Shown piece after piece: positions 1-5,773 of a stretch of 6,606 nt of DNA (positions are counted from its first letter, which is position 1; every line of letters starts with the position of its first letter). The position numbers were made by a program, and so were the translations under genes. Origin of the DNA: an uncultured Eggerthellaceae bacterium. Its GTDB lineage: Bacteria; Actinomycetota; Coriobacteriia; Coriobacteriales; Eggerthellaceae. The stretch is taken from the NCBI GenBank assembly GCA_910589135.1, contig CAJUSL010000042.1, forward strand, positions 9,236 through 15,841, in the 5' to 3' direction. The notes beneath the pieces are model-generated. The model saw only the letters and a list, made by a program, of their open reading frames with translations, searched no databases and was not told where the DNA came from.

Positions 1-157
1 CGTCGGCAGCGGCCTGGGTTTCCAGCGGCTTGATGCCGCATTCGCCAGCAACGGCGGCGTCGAACAGGCGGTCGGCACCCACGCCCACAGGCGAAACGGC
101 GCCTACGCCGGTGATCACTACCCTTCTCGGGTTAATGGCATCCATTCTCAGTCCCAT
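1..157 (-). CDS. fabF: 3-oxoacyl-ACP synthase II, N-terminal fragment (cut by window edge)
   Basis: Condensing enzyme of fatty-acid elongation: it joins malonyl-ACP to a growing acyl-ACP in the cytoplasm. Only about 50 N-terminal residues are visible. They include RRVVITGVGAVSPVG, the typical opening beta-strand and glycine-rich turn of FabF/FabB synthases; the catalytic Cys-His-His region lies beyond the left edge. Two in-frame ATGs exist, at 157 and 145. I prefer 157 because AGGA lies nine bases upstream of it, whereas the 145 ATG has only a weak GGGA; either fits the family. It follows fabG by a 78-bp gap with its own candidate promoter, so it may be transcribed both by read-through from acpP-fabG and independently. 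FabF directly after fabG is the order seen in Firmicutes-type fab clusters. KasA/FabB-type naming cannot be excluded from this fragment. Confidence 0.9.
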   Translation of the reverse strand, partial: MGLRMDAINPRRVVITGVGAVSPVGVGADRLFDAAVAGECGIKPLETQAAAD

Positions 158-181
158 CGGTTCGGGTCCTGCATGTGCGGA

Positions 182-190
182 TAATTATAG
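182..190 (-). promoter_or_regulatory. candidate fabF promoter, -10 box
   Basis: On the minus strand, CTATAATTA contains a perfect TATAAT (189-184) in an otherwise GC-rich window. A start point six to seven bases downstream would leave a leader of about 20 nt carrying the AGGA ribosome site before the fabF ATG at 157. No good TTGACA-like -35 is present at 16-18 bp spacing, so this would be a weak or activator-dependent promoter. Inference from motif and position only. Confidence 0.5.
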
Positions 191-209
191 GGAAATTCCG
201 CCGCAATGG

Positions 210-221
210 GCGCAATTGCGC
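210..221. promoter_or_regulatory. 12-bp perfect palindrome upstream of fabF, candidate operator
   Basis: GCGCAATTGCGC is a perfect 12-bp inverted repeat in the fabG-fabF gap. It ends about 20 bp upstream of the candidate fabF -10 box, so it covers roughly the -32 to -43 region, where a dimeric transcription factor could act. It also overlaps a small alternative hairpin (CGCAAT/ATTGCG, 7-nt loop) in the minus-strand transcript. No copy was seen before acpP. Which protein would bind is unknown. Confidence 0.3.
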
Positions 222-235
222 AAACCGGCAGGCGG

Positions 236-991
236 CTACAGTGAGATTCCGCCATCGACGCCCAGCACTTGGCCGGTGACGTAGGACGCCTGCTCGCTGG
301 CGAGGAACGCCACGGCGTTGGCGACGTCCTGCGGCTGGCCGAGGCGGCCGGCGGCGATCCTGCCCGTGAGGGCCTCTGCGGCCTTGTCGTCGAGAGCCTG
401 CGTCATGGCCGTCTCGATGAAGCCGGGAGCGACGGCGTTCACGGTGATGTTACGGCTGCCGAGCTCCTTGGCCGCCGACTTCGTCATGCCGATAATGCCC
501 GCCTTCGACGCCGAATAGTTGACCTGCCCGGCGTTGCCGTAGATGCCGACCACGCTGGACACGTTGACGATTCGGCCGTAGCGCTGCTTGGCCATCAGCG
601 GAACCACATGGCGCATGCAGTTGAACGCGCCGCCCAGATTGGTGTCGATGACGGCCTCGAACTGGTCTTCCTTCATGCGCATCAACAGCCCGTCGCGCGT
701 GATGCCCGCGTTGTTCACCAGCACGTCGATGCGCCCCAGCTCGTCTTTGACCTGGGCGACCATCTGCTTGACGGCCTCGAAGTCGGCAACGTCGCACTGC
801 ACGGCCATGGTGAGCACGCCGTAGGTGGTGGCCAGGCGGTCGGCCAGCCGGACGGCGGCCTCGCGGCTGGAGTCGCTGTGGTGGTTCACGACCACGGCGA
901 AGTTGTTGGCGGCCAGCTGCTCGGCCACAGCGGCGCCGATGCCCTGCGCAGCGCCCGTGACGAGCGCCACGCGCTGGTTGATGTCAGTCAT
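236..991 (-). CDS. fabG: 3-oxoacyl-ACP reductase
   Basis: NADPH-dependent reductase that converts 3-oxoacyl-ACP to 3-hydroxyacyl-ACP, the first reduction of each elongation cycle; cytoplasmic tetramer in the family. The 251-residue protein has the classical short-chain dehydrogenase layout. The nucleotide-binding TGAAQGIG is at 12-19, NNAG at 93-96, and the catalytic tetrad is Asn118, Ser146, Tyr159, Lys163 (YSASK), with PGFIET after it and VDGG near the C terminus. Residue spacing within the tetrad matches E. coli FabG, but the catalytic residues fall eight positions later, so there is a small insertion in the N-terminal half. The ATG at 991 is supported by AAGGCGG seven bases upstream, which overlaps the fabD stop codon; the two genes are 12 bp apart, so translation is probably coupled. 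Many SDRs look alike; the fab context is what makes FabG the firm choice. Confidence 0.96.
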   Translation of the reverse strand: MTDINQRVALVTGAAQGIGAAVAEQLAANNFAVVVNHHSDSSREAAVRLADRLATTYGVLTMAVQCDVADFEAVKQMVAQVKDELGRIDVLVNNAGITRDGLLMRMKEDQFEAVIDTNLGGAFNCMRHVVPLMAKQRYGRIVNVSSVVGIYGNAGQVNYSASKAGIIGMTKSAAKELGSRNITVNAVAPGFIETAMTQALDDKAAEALTGRIAAGRLGQPQDVANAVAFLASEQASYVTGQVLGVDGGISL

Positions 992-1003
992 TTCGAAACC
1001 GCC

Positions 1004-1921
1004 TTACGCGTTGTTGGTGATGTATTCGTGCACCTGGGCCTCGGTGCCGACCAGGTGGCGCTCGGTGGAGCAGTCGATACGCTTCACCAGGTTGGTGAGC
1101 ACGCAGCCGTATCCGATTTCGACGAACTCGGTCTCGCCGTCGGCCATGAGGGCGCGGATGCTCTCCTCGAACATGACCTCGTCGTTGACGTGGCGCCCCA
1201 GGCGCTTCGCGGCCTCGTCGACCAGGAAGGGCTTGGCGTCGGTGTTGCAGATGAGCGTGACCTGCGGCTCCTTGAAGTCGAGCGAGGAGCAGAACCTCTC
1301 CACGTCGGTGGCGGCGGGGGTCATGAGCGGGGAATGGAACGCACCCGAGGTTGCCAGGCGCACGCTCTTCTTGCCGGCCTCTGCCCACAGCTTCTGCGCA
1401 CGCTCGAGCGCGGAATCATGGCCGGACACGACCACCTGCGAGGGGCCGTTGTGGTTGGCGCACACCAGCACGTCGCTGCCGGCGGCCTGCGCGCACACCT
1501 CGCGCGCATCGTCGAGGCTGGCCCCCATGAGGGCCAGCATGCCGCCTGGCTGCGCGGCGCAGGCGGCCGCCATGCTTTCGGAGCGCACCTTGAGCAGGCG
1601 CGCCGCCTCGTCGAGAGAGAGGATGCCCGCCAGCACAAGCGCCGATATCTGCCCCAGGGAGAAGCCGACGATGGCGCCGGGCTTGATGCCGCGGCCGAGC
1701 AGCAGGCTGCCGACCCCGACGGACACCGCCATGGTGAGCCCCTGGGCCGCCACGGTGTCGTTGATCTGCTCCTGCGTGCCCTCGCGGGACAGCGCGGCGA
1801 GGTCGACCTCGAGCGCGTCGGAGAGCGTGTCGAACACGGACGCGACCTTCTGCGACTTGAGAAGGTCGGCGCCCATTCCGGGCTTCTGGGCCCCCTGCCC
1901 GGGGCAGAGCCAAACAGTCAT
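1004..1921 (-). CDS. fabD: malonyl-CoA:ACP transacylase
   Basis: Transfers malonyl from CoA to the phosphopantetheine arm of AcpP, supplying the extender unit for FabF. The 305 residues fit the family length. PGQGAQ is at 7-12, the nucleophile Ser88 in GFSLG at 86-90, Arg113 (VRSESM) at the position that binds the malonyl carboxylate, and the catalytic His196 in GAFHSPLM. Several normally conserved neighbours differ: GHSLGE reads GFSLGQ, GPGKVL reads GYGCVL (270-275), and the family's Gln in the QL/QV..PVRW segment aligns by eye with His244. Serine, histidine and arginine are intact, so I expect an active enzyme. The frame stays open far upstream, but those residues are antisense-like shadow of fabK. 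The ATG at 1921 matches the family N terminus and has AAAGGG five bases before it. It follows fabK by 44 bp containing a strong hairpin, and precedes fabG by 12 bp. Confidence 0.95.
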   Translation of the reverse strand: MTVWLCPGQGAQKPGMGADLLKSQKVASVFDTLSDALEVDLAALSREGTQEQINDTVAAQGLTMAVSVGVGSLLLGRGIKPGAIVGFSLGQISALVLAGILSLDEAARLLKVRSESMAAACAAQPGGMLALMGASLDDAREVCAQAAGSDVLVCANHNGPSQVVVSGHDSALERAQKLWAEAGKKSVRLATSGAFHSPLMTPAATDVERFCSSLDFKEPQVTLICNTDAKPFLVDEAAKRLGRHVNDEVMFEESIRALMADGETEFVEIGYGCVLTNLVKRIDCSTERHLVGTEAQVHEYITNNA

Positions 1922-1938
1922 GCGTACCCTTTCATGCG

Positions 1939-1961
1939 AGCAGCCCCGAACCGGGGCTGCT
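1939..1961 (-). other. intercistronic hairpin between fabK and fabD
   Basis: A perfect 10-bp stem (AGCAGCCCCG / CGGGGCTGCT) with a 3-nt loop starts four bases after the fabK stop and ends 17 bases before the fabD ATG. It has no T-run on the minus strand, so it is not a standard intrinsic terminator. An mRNA processing, stability or partial attenuation element is more likely, one that could set the ratio of FabK to the downstream proteins. Structure is seen; role is inferred. Confidence 0.6.
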
Positions 1962-1965
1962 TCGT

Positions 1966-2946
1966 TTACTTCCAGCTGCGCGTGGCGTTGCGGTCGGCCA
2001 TCTGTTGCAACGAACACGACGACCATTGCTCGGCTTCGGTCATGAAGTCGTCGATGATCTGCCGCGCAGGCTTCTCGTCGCGCACGAGGCATGCCACCTC
2101 GCCGGCCATGAGAGAGCCTCCCTTGACGTCGCCGTCCACCACGGCCCGGCGCAGCGACCCCGTGAGCAGGTTCTCCAATTCGTGGCCATCCACCTCGCCG
2201 GCGGCCATCTTGGCCTCGAGGGCCTTGGCCTGGCGCGCGAAGCTGTTCTTGAGCTGGCGCACGGGATGGCCGGAATCGCGGCCCGTGACGATGGTGTCGG
2301 AGTCCTTCGCCTCGATGATCTTCTGCTTGTAGTCGGCATGCACGGTGCATTCCTCGGCCGTGAGGAAACGCGTGCCCATCTGCACGGCCTCGGCGCCCAG
2401 CGCGAAGGCGGCGACCATGCCGCGGCCGTCGGCCACGCCGCCGGCGGTGATGACGGGAATGGACACCGCGTCGCAAACGGCAGGCGTCAGCGCCATGGTG
2501 GTCAGCTGGCCGATGTGGCCGCCCGCCTCCTCGCCCTCGGCGACGATGGCGTCGGCCCCCGCGCGCTCCATGCGCTTGGCAAGGGCCGTGGACGCGACGA
2601 CCGGGACCACCTTGATTCCCGCCGCCTTCCACATCTCCATGTAGGGTGCCGGCGAACCGGCGCCCGTGGTGACGACCTCGACGTGCAGATCGCACAGCAG
2701 CTTGGCCAGATCGGGCGCCTCGGGGTTCATCAGCATGATGTTTGCCCCGATGGGCTTGTCCGTGTGCGCGCGGGCCTGCTTCACTTGGTCTTCGACCCAG
2801 GAAAGCGGCGCGCTGCCGCAGGCGATGATGCCCAGGCCGCCCGCCTCGCTGACGGCGGCGGCAAGCGACGCGTCGGCAACCCAGGCCATGGCGCCCTGAA
2901 TGATGGGTTTCTCGATGCCGAGGAGCTCGGTTACGCGGGTCTTCAT
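1966..2946 (-). CDS. fabK: enoyl-ACP reductase II (FMN-dependent)
   Basis: Catalyses the last step of each elongation cycle, reducing enoyl-ACP to acyl-ACP with NAD(P)H through bound FMN. It is a TIM-barrel protein of the nitronate monooxygenase superfamily, unrelated to FabI. The 326 residues match Streptococcus pneumoniae FabK closely from memory: MKTRVTELLGIEKPIIQGAMAW at the start, AGGLGII at 35-41, NIMLMNP at 69-75, VVTTGAGSP at 91-99, EGEEAGGHIG at 137-146 with the active-site His144 at the same number, and the FMN-phosphate segment TAGGVADG 167-174 followed by QMGTRF. The tail after about residue 300 is less conserved. Neighbours acpP (14 bp upstream) and fabD strengthen FabK over a generic nitronate monooxygenase. 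The ribosome site is weak (AGGG overlapping the acpP stop), suggesting translational coupling to acpP. FabK-type enzymes are known to be insensitive to triclosan. Confidence 0.95.
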   Translation of the reverse strand: MKTRVTELLGIEKPIIQGAMAWVADASLAAAVSEAGGLGIIACGSAPLSWVEDQVKQARAHTDKPIGANIMLMNPEAPDLAKLLCDLHVEVVTTGAGSPAPYMEMWKAAGIKVVPVVASTALAKRMERAGADAIVAEGEEAGGHIGQLTTMALTPAVCDAVSIPVITAGGVADGRGMVAAFALGAEAVQMGTRFLTAEECTVHADYKQKIIEAKDSDTIVTGRDSGHPVRQLKNSFARQAKALEAKMAAGEVDGHELENLLTGSLRRAVVDGDVKGGSLMAGEVACLVRDEKPARQIIDDFMTEAEQWSSCSLQQMADRNATRSWK

Positions 2947-2960
2947 GGTGCGGTCGCGCC

Positions 2961-3179
2961 CTACAGGTTGTCTATGTAGGTGACGAGGTCGCCGATGGTG
3001 GCAAGGCCCTCGGGCTCGCCGAGGTCGACGTCCAGCTCCTCCTCGAGGGTGCAGGTGAGCTCGGCCATGTCGAGGGAATCGATGCCGAGGGACTCGAAGG
3101 TGGCCTCGGGGGTCACGGCCTCGGGCTCGATGTCGAGGTTGTCGTTGAGGATGGTCGTGATGGTTTCGATGGTTGCCAT
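2961..3179 (-). CDS. acpP: acyl carrier protein
   Basis: Small acidic carrier that holds the growing fatty acid as a thioester on 4'-phosphopantetheine and shuttles it between FabD, FabF, FabG and FabK. It has 72 residues, slightly shorter than the usual 75-80. The attachment motif LGIDSLDMAEL has Ser35 as the site modified by holo-ACP synthase, followed by the acidic recognition helix (EEELDVDLGEPE). The ATG at 3179 has AGGA six bases upstream, with a second AGGAA just before it, a strong site suited to a highly expressed protein. It is the first gene after the rpsI terminator and appears to lead the fab operon; fabH, often upstream of acpP in related clusters, is absent here. An ACP for another pathway is unlikely given the gene order. 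Confidence 0.96.
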   Translation of the reverse strand: MATIETITTILNDNLDIEPEAVTPEATFESLGIDSLDMAELTCTLEEELDVDLGEPEGLATIGDLVTYIDNL

Positions 3180-3215
3180 GGGGTGTCCTTTCCTAGGGCA
3201 GTTTTGACATGCCAG

Positions 3216-3224
3216 TAATTATAG
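3216..3224 (-). promoter_or_regulatory. candidate acpP/fab operon promoter, -10 box
   Basis: CTATAATTA on the minus strand contains a perfect TATAAT (3223-3218), a few bases after the T-rich end of the rpsI terminator. It would give a leader of about 30 nt containing the strong acpP ribosome site. The place for a -35 box falls inside the terminator stem and shows no TTGACA-like sequence. The same nine bases occur before fabF. Position after a terminator makes a promoter here necessary, although its exact form is inferred. Confidence 0.6.
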
Positions 3225-3252
3225 AAGAAAAGCCCCGCCGAAGCGGGGCTTT
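3225..3252 (-). terminator. intrinsic terminator of rplM-rpsI
   Basis: In the minus-strand transcript, AAAGCCCCGC pairs perfectly with GCGGGGCTTT (10 bp) around a UUCG tetraloop closed by C-G, followed by TTTTCTT counting from the end of the stem. It starts 23 bp after the rpsI stop. This is a classic Rho-independent terminator, so acpP needs its own promoter. On the plus strand only three T's follow, and no gene ends there. Confidence 0.92.
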
Positions 3253-3275
3253 CGCAATACAAAATGCTGCAAGCT

Positions 3276-3683
<408 letters not shown>

Positions 3684-3685
3684 CG

Positions 3686-4120
3686 TTATGCCTCCATCTC
3701 GATCTTCTCGGGCTGCTGGGCAGCATGCGGGTGGTCAGGACCGGCGTAGACCTTGAGCTTCAGACCCTGAGCACGACCGAGCGTGGTCTTGGGAAGCATG
3801 CCCTTGACGGCGTGCTCGATGACGCGCTCGGGATGCTTCGCCAACGCCTCCTGAAGGGTTTCGGACTTCAGGCCGCCGGGGTAGCCGCTGTGGCGGAAGT
3901 ACTCCTTCTTGAGCTCCTTGCCGCCCGTGACGCGGATCTTCTCGGCGTTGACCACGACGACGAAATCGCCGGTGTCGACATGAGGCGTGTACTGGGGCTT
4001 GTCCTTCCCGCGAAGGATGGTGGCGCACTTCGACGCAAGGCGGCCCAGGATGATGCCCTCGGCATCGATCAGGTACCACTTGCGCTCGACTTCGCCGGGC
4101 TTTGCGCTGTACGTTTTCAC
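3686..4120 (-). CDS. rplM: 50S ribosomal protein L13
   Basis: Early-assembling large-subunit protein that binds 23S rRNA. The 144 residues are of family length and show WYLIDAEGIILGRLAS at 15-30, the HVDTGDFVVVVNAEKIRVTG core (47-66), the YFRHSGYPGGLKS segment at 74-86, and the signature HAVKGMLPKTTLGR at 103-116. Translation starts at GTG (4120), with AAGGA seven bases upstream; there is no better-placed ATG, and the N terminus matches L13. The weak start codon and long folded leader are consistent with regulated translation; L13 is known to regulate its own operon in E. coli, but whether it does so here is inference. It is followed by rpsI after two bases. Confidence 0.98.
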   Translation of the reverse strand: MKTYSAKPGEVERKWYLIDAEGIILGRLASKCATILRGKDKPQYTPHVDTGDFVVVVNAEKIRVTGGKELKKEYFRHSGYPGGLKSETLQEALAKHPERVIEHAVKGMLPKTTLGRAQGLKLKVYAGPDHPHAAQQPEKIEMEA

Positions 4121-4290
4121 AATCGTTTCCTTCTGTTTTTCCAGGCACGCGGTTGCCGCGCCTGCTGCTGGTTTTCAAAAGTGCAGTCTTGCGCCGGCCG
4201 GTTTCCTACGCCAACCACGCGCTTGCCGGGCCTGGACTCCCTGAAAACGCGCTCGCGCTCCCCTGCTTTACGGGGCTTTTGAAAGCAACT
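4121..4290 (-). promoter_or_regulatory. structured 5' leader of rplM-rpsI, candidate ribosomal-protein leader
   Basis: About 170 nt lie between the predicted start point and the rplM GTG. Two 9-base segments, TTTCAAAAG (4284-4276 read on the minus strand) and CTTTTGAAA (4181-4173), are perfectly complementary and could close a domain of about 94 nt. Inside it are a CCCC/GGGG hairpin and nested GCGC and GGTT/AACC pairings. A further stem, AGGC-GCGG with CCGC-GCCT around CAA and a 2-nt bulge (4163-4143), lies just before the A-rich ribosome-binding region. I see no intrinsic terminator in it, so translational control by L13 or mRNA stability is the likelier use. Similarity to the known Bacillus L13 leader could not be tested. 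Confidence 0.5.
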
Positions 4291-4295
4291 GCAGA

Positions 4296-4304
4296 ATTGT
4301 AGCA
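4296..4304 (-). promoter_or_regulatory. candidate rplM-rpsI promoter, extended -10
   Basis: TGCTACAAT on the minus strand is an extended -10 element (TGN plus TACAAT, one mismatch to TATAAT). The sequence at -35 (around 4319-4324) is a poor match to TTGACA, which an extended -10 can offset. Transcription would start near 4290. It lies about 115 bp after the stop of the preceding membrane-protein gene, the expected place for this operon's promoter. Confidence 0.55.
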
Positions 4305-4375
4305 CTAAATTCCGGGCAGTTGGGAGGATTGTGCCGAAGGCCACAACAGCGGGGACGAAGAATGGGCAGCAGGAC

Positions 4376-4404
4376 CGCGAACAGGAGGCGTAGCACCGTT
4401 CGCG
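4376..4404 (-). repeat. inverted repeat downstream of the membrane-protein gene
   Basis: CGCGAAC and GTTCGCG form a 7-bp perfect stem with a 15-nt loop (two further pairs possible if one A bulges), starting 15 bp after the stop at 4420. No T-run follows on the minus strand, so it is not a convincing intrinsic terminator; it might stabilise the 3' end of the hom/CmpB transcript. The rest of 4305-4375 shows nothing I can identify. Confidence 0.35.
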
Positions 4405-4419
4405 ACCCACGTACAGGCG

Positions 4420-5772
4420 CTAGCTTCCGCTGCGGACCGCCGATTCGGGATTGATGGACATGGACTGGAAGCGGTTGGCCATCCATTCGTTGTCGAAGTA
4501 GCGCGCGTAGAAGTCCTTGATGGGCGTGTTGATGGGGTCGTTCGCCAGGCGCTCGTACCAGCAGTCGAGGGCCTGCAGCGACATGACGCAGTCGGCAGCC
4601 ATCAGCAACGCAGCCACCGTGGTCACCGAATAGCGCCACTTCCAGGGGATCTTCCCGATGAGCCACAGCATGCCCGGCAGCAGCAGGCGCAGCCAGACGA
4701 CACCCAGAAGGCCCCATGCCAGCATGGCGAGCCCGCAGGTGCGGCCCCCGAACAGCGACAGGAACTGACCGGTGTAGTCCCATGCGATTGCGCCGAAGGC
4801 GTACTGCATGAAGTAGCTGACGAACACCTCGAATGCGCCGCCGATGACGGCGGAGAACAGGAACACCAGCAGGATGTTGCGGCGATACAGGCGGTTCAGG
4901 AACAGCGTCATGAGCACGGCGCCGCAGCCATAGATCGGCGAGAACGGGCCGAACAGCAAGCCGGCGCGGTCCTGCCAATGGCCGGGGTCGACCACCGCGA
5001 CATGGAAGATGGATTCCATGACGTCGCCGAGCACCGAGCAGATGACGAAGATCCAGAACAGGTTGAAGAAGTCGAGCTTGATGTAGCCCTTGCCGGACAG
5101 GTCGCGTCCGAGGATGCCCTCCTCCTGCTCGTGTCTGATCTCGTTGTCGTGCAACATGCGCTGCAGCTGGCGCTCTTCGCGCAGACATGGGTCGAGGTAC
5201 AGCTGGAAGGCGATCAGCACCGCCAACAGCACGGCGTAGACGATCAGGCGCGGGCCGATGCCGTAGAGCATGAGGGCGCACAGCTCGCCCACGATGAGCA
5301 CGACGTAAATGGCGTAGATGGCCAGCGCCGCAACGTTGCGACGTCCCCGCAGCAGCTGGATGGCCATGAATATGAAGGCGGCGTCGCCCAGCACGAGGTT
5401 CGCCAGGCGCACCCAGGCCACCACGTAGGTGGACATGCCGTACTGCTGGATGGCGTCGGGCTGGTACATGCGCACGGCGTCCACGACGGCGTCGGCCAGC
5501 GCGGCGAGGCCCAGCGCCCCAGCCACAAGCAACAGCGCCGCGAACACCTTCACCCCGACGGGCAGCCTCTTCTGGGACGGCGGCGTGGTGAGCAGGCGCC
5601 GATACCAGCGCGTCTGCGCCTCCTTGCGCTCGGCGGCCTGCGCGGCGTCGAACTGCTTGAGGCGCTCCTCGGTGTCGGGGTTGCCGTGCGCAAGAACGTC
5701 CAGCTCGTGCTCGACTTCGCGCACGAGCTTGTCGCGCGCGGAAGCGCGCTTCTTGTCCTCCTGCTGGCGCAT
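4420..5772 (-). CDS. multi-pass membrane protein with CmpB-type C-terminal region (putative ABC-transporter type IV family)
   Basis: Function unknown. The 450-residue protein begins with about 70 charged residues (predicted cytoplasmic, helix-rich). Four hydrophobic segments follow near 73-97, 114-141, 146-172 and 174-193, then a charged loop (194-232) and a second hydrophobic half, about 235-400. The second half resembles the CmpB family (PF06541): an E within the first membrane helix (GDVMES, 249-254), GPFSPIYGCGA at 275-285, FEVFVSYF at 314-321, WDYTG at 331-335 and the GGR turn at 342-344. The family carries a transporter name, but no ATPase partner is visible here and its activity is not established. 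The ATG at 5772 comes one base after the hom stop, with GAGGAG four bases upstream inside hom, so translation is probably coupled. The N-terminal four-helix extension is the unusual part. Confidence 0.8.
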   Translation of the reverse strand: MRQQEDKKRASARDKLVREVEHELDVLAHGNPDTEERLKQFDAAQAAERKEAQTRWYRRLLTTPPSQKRLPVGVKVFAALLLVAGALGLAALADAVVDAVRMYQPDAIQQYGMSTYVVAWVRLANLVLGDAAFIFMAIQLLRGRRNVAALAIYAIYVVLIVGELCALMLYGIGPRLIVYAVLLAVLIAFQLYLDPCLREERQLQRMLHDNEIRHEQEEGILGRDLSGKGYIKLDFFNLFWIFVICSVLGDVMESIFHVAVVDPGHWQDRAGLLFGPFSPIYGCGAVLMTLFLNRLYRRNILLVFLFSAVIGGAFEVFVSYFMQYAFGAIAWDYTGQFLSLFGGRTCGLAMLAWGLLGVVWLRLLLPGMLWLIGKIPWKWRYSVTTVAALLMAADCVMSLQALDCWYERLANDPINTPIKDFYARYFDNEWMANRFQSMSINPESAVRSGS

Positions 5773-5773
5773 C

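Noticed and set aside
1939..1961. fabK-fabD hairpin as an intrinsic terminator
   Set aside because: No T-run follows the stem on the minus strand, and fabD/fabG follow without a promoter that I can see.
825..2045. 406-codon plus-strand open frame
   Set aside because: Same antisense effect; Ser/Ala/Arg-rich with no motif, opposite fabG and fabD.
269..2332. 687-codon open frame on the plus strand across fabG, fabD and fabK
   Set aside because: Antisense shadow: composition is rich in His, Gly, Ala, Arg and Val repeats typical of GC-rich reverse frames, with no recognisable domain, and three clear genes occupy the other strand.
1922..2695. Long N-terminal extension of the fabD frame into fabK
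   Set aside because: The extra residues are Arg/Gly/His-rich out-of-frame fabK sequence; the family N terminus begins at the ATG at 1921 with a ribosome site.
3204..3223. Plus-strand TTGACA followed by TATAGA
   Set aside because: Spacing is only about 10 bp and the direction leads into the antisense of rpsI; not a workable promoter.
4268..5281. 337-codon minus-strand frame overlapping the CmpB-like gene and the rplM leader
   Set aside because: Shifted-frame shadow: Arg/Pro/His-rich; the 450-residue frame has coherent membrane helices and family motifs instead.
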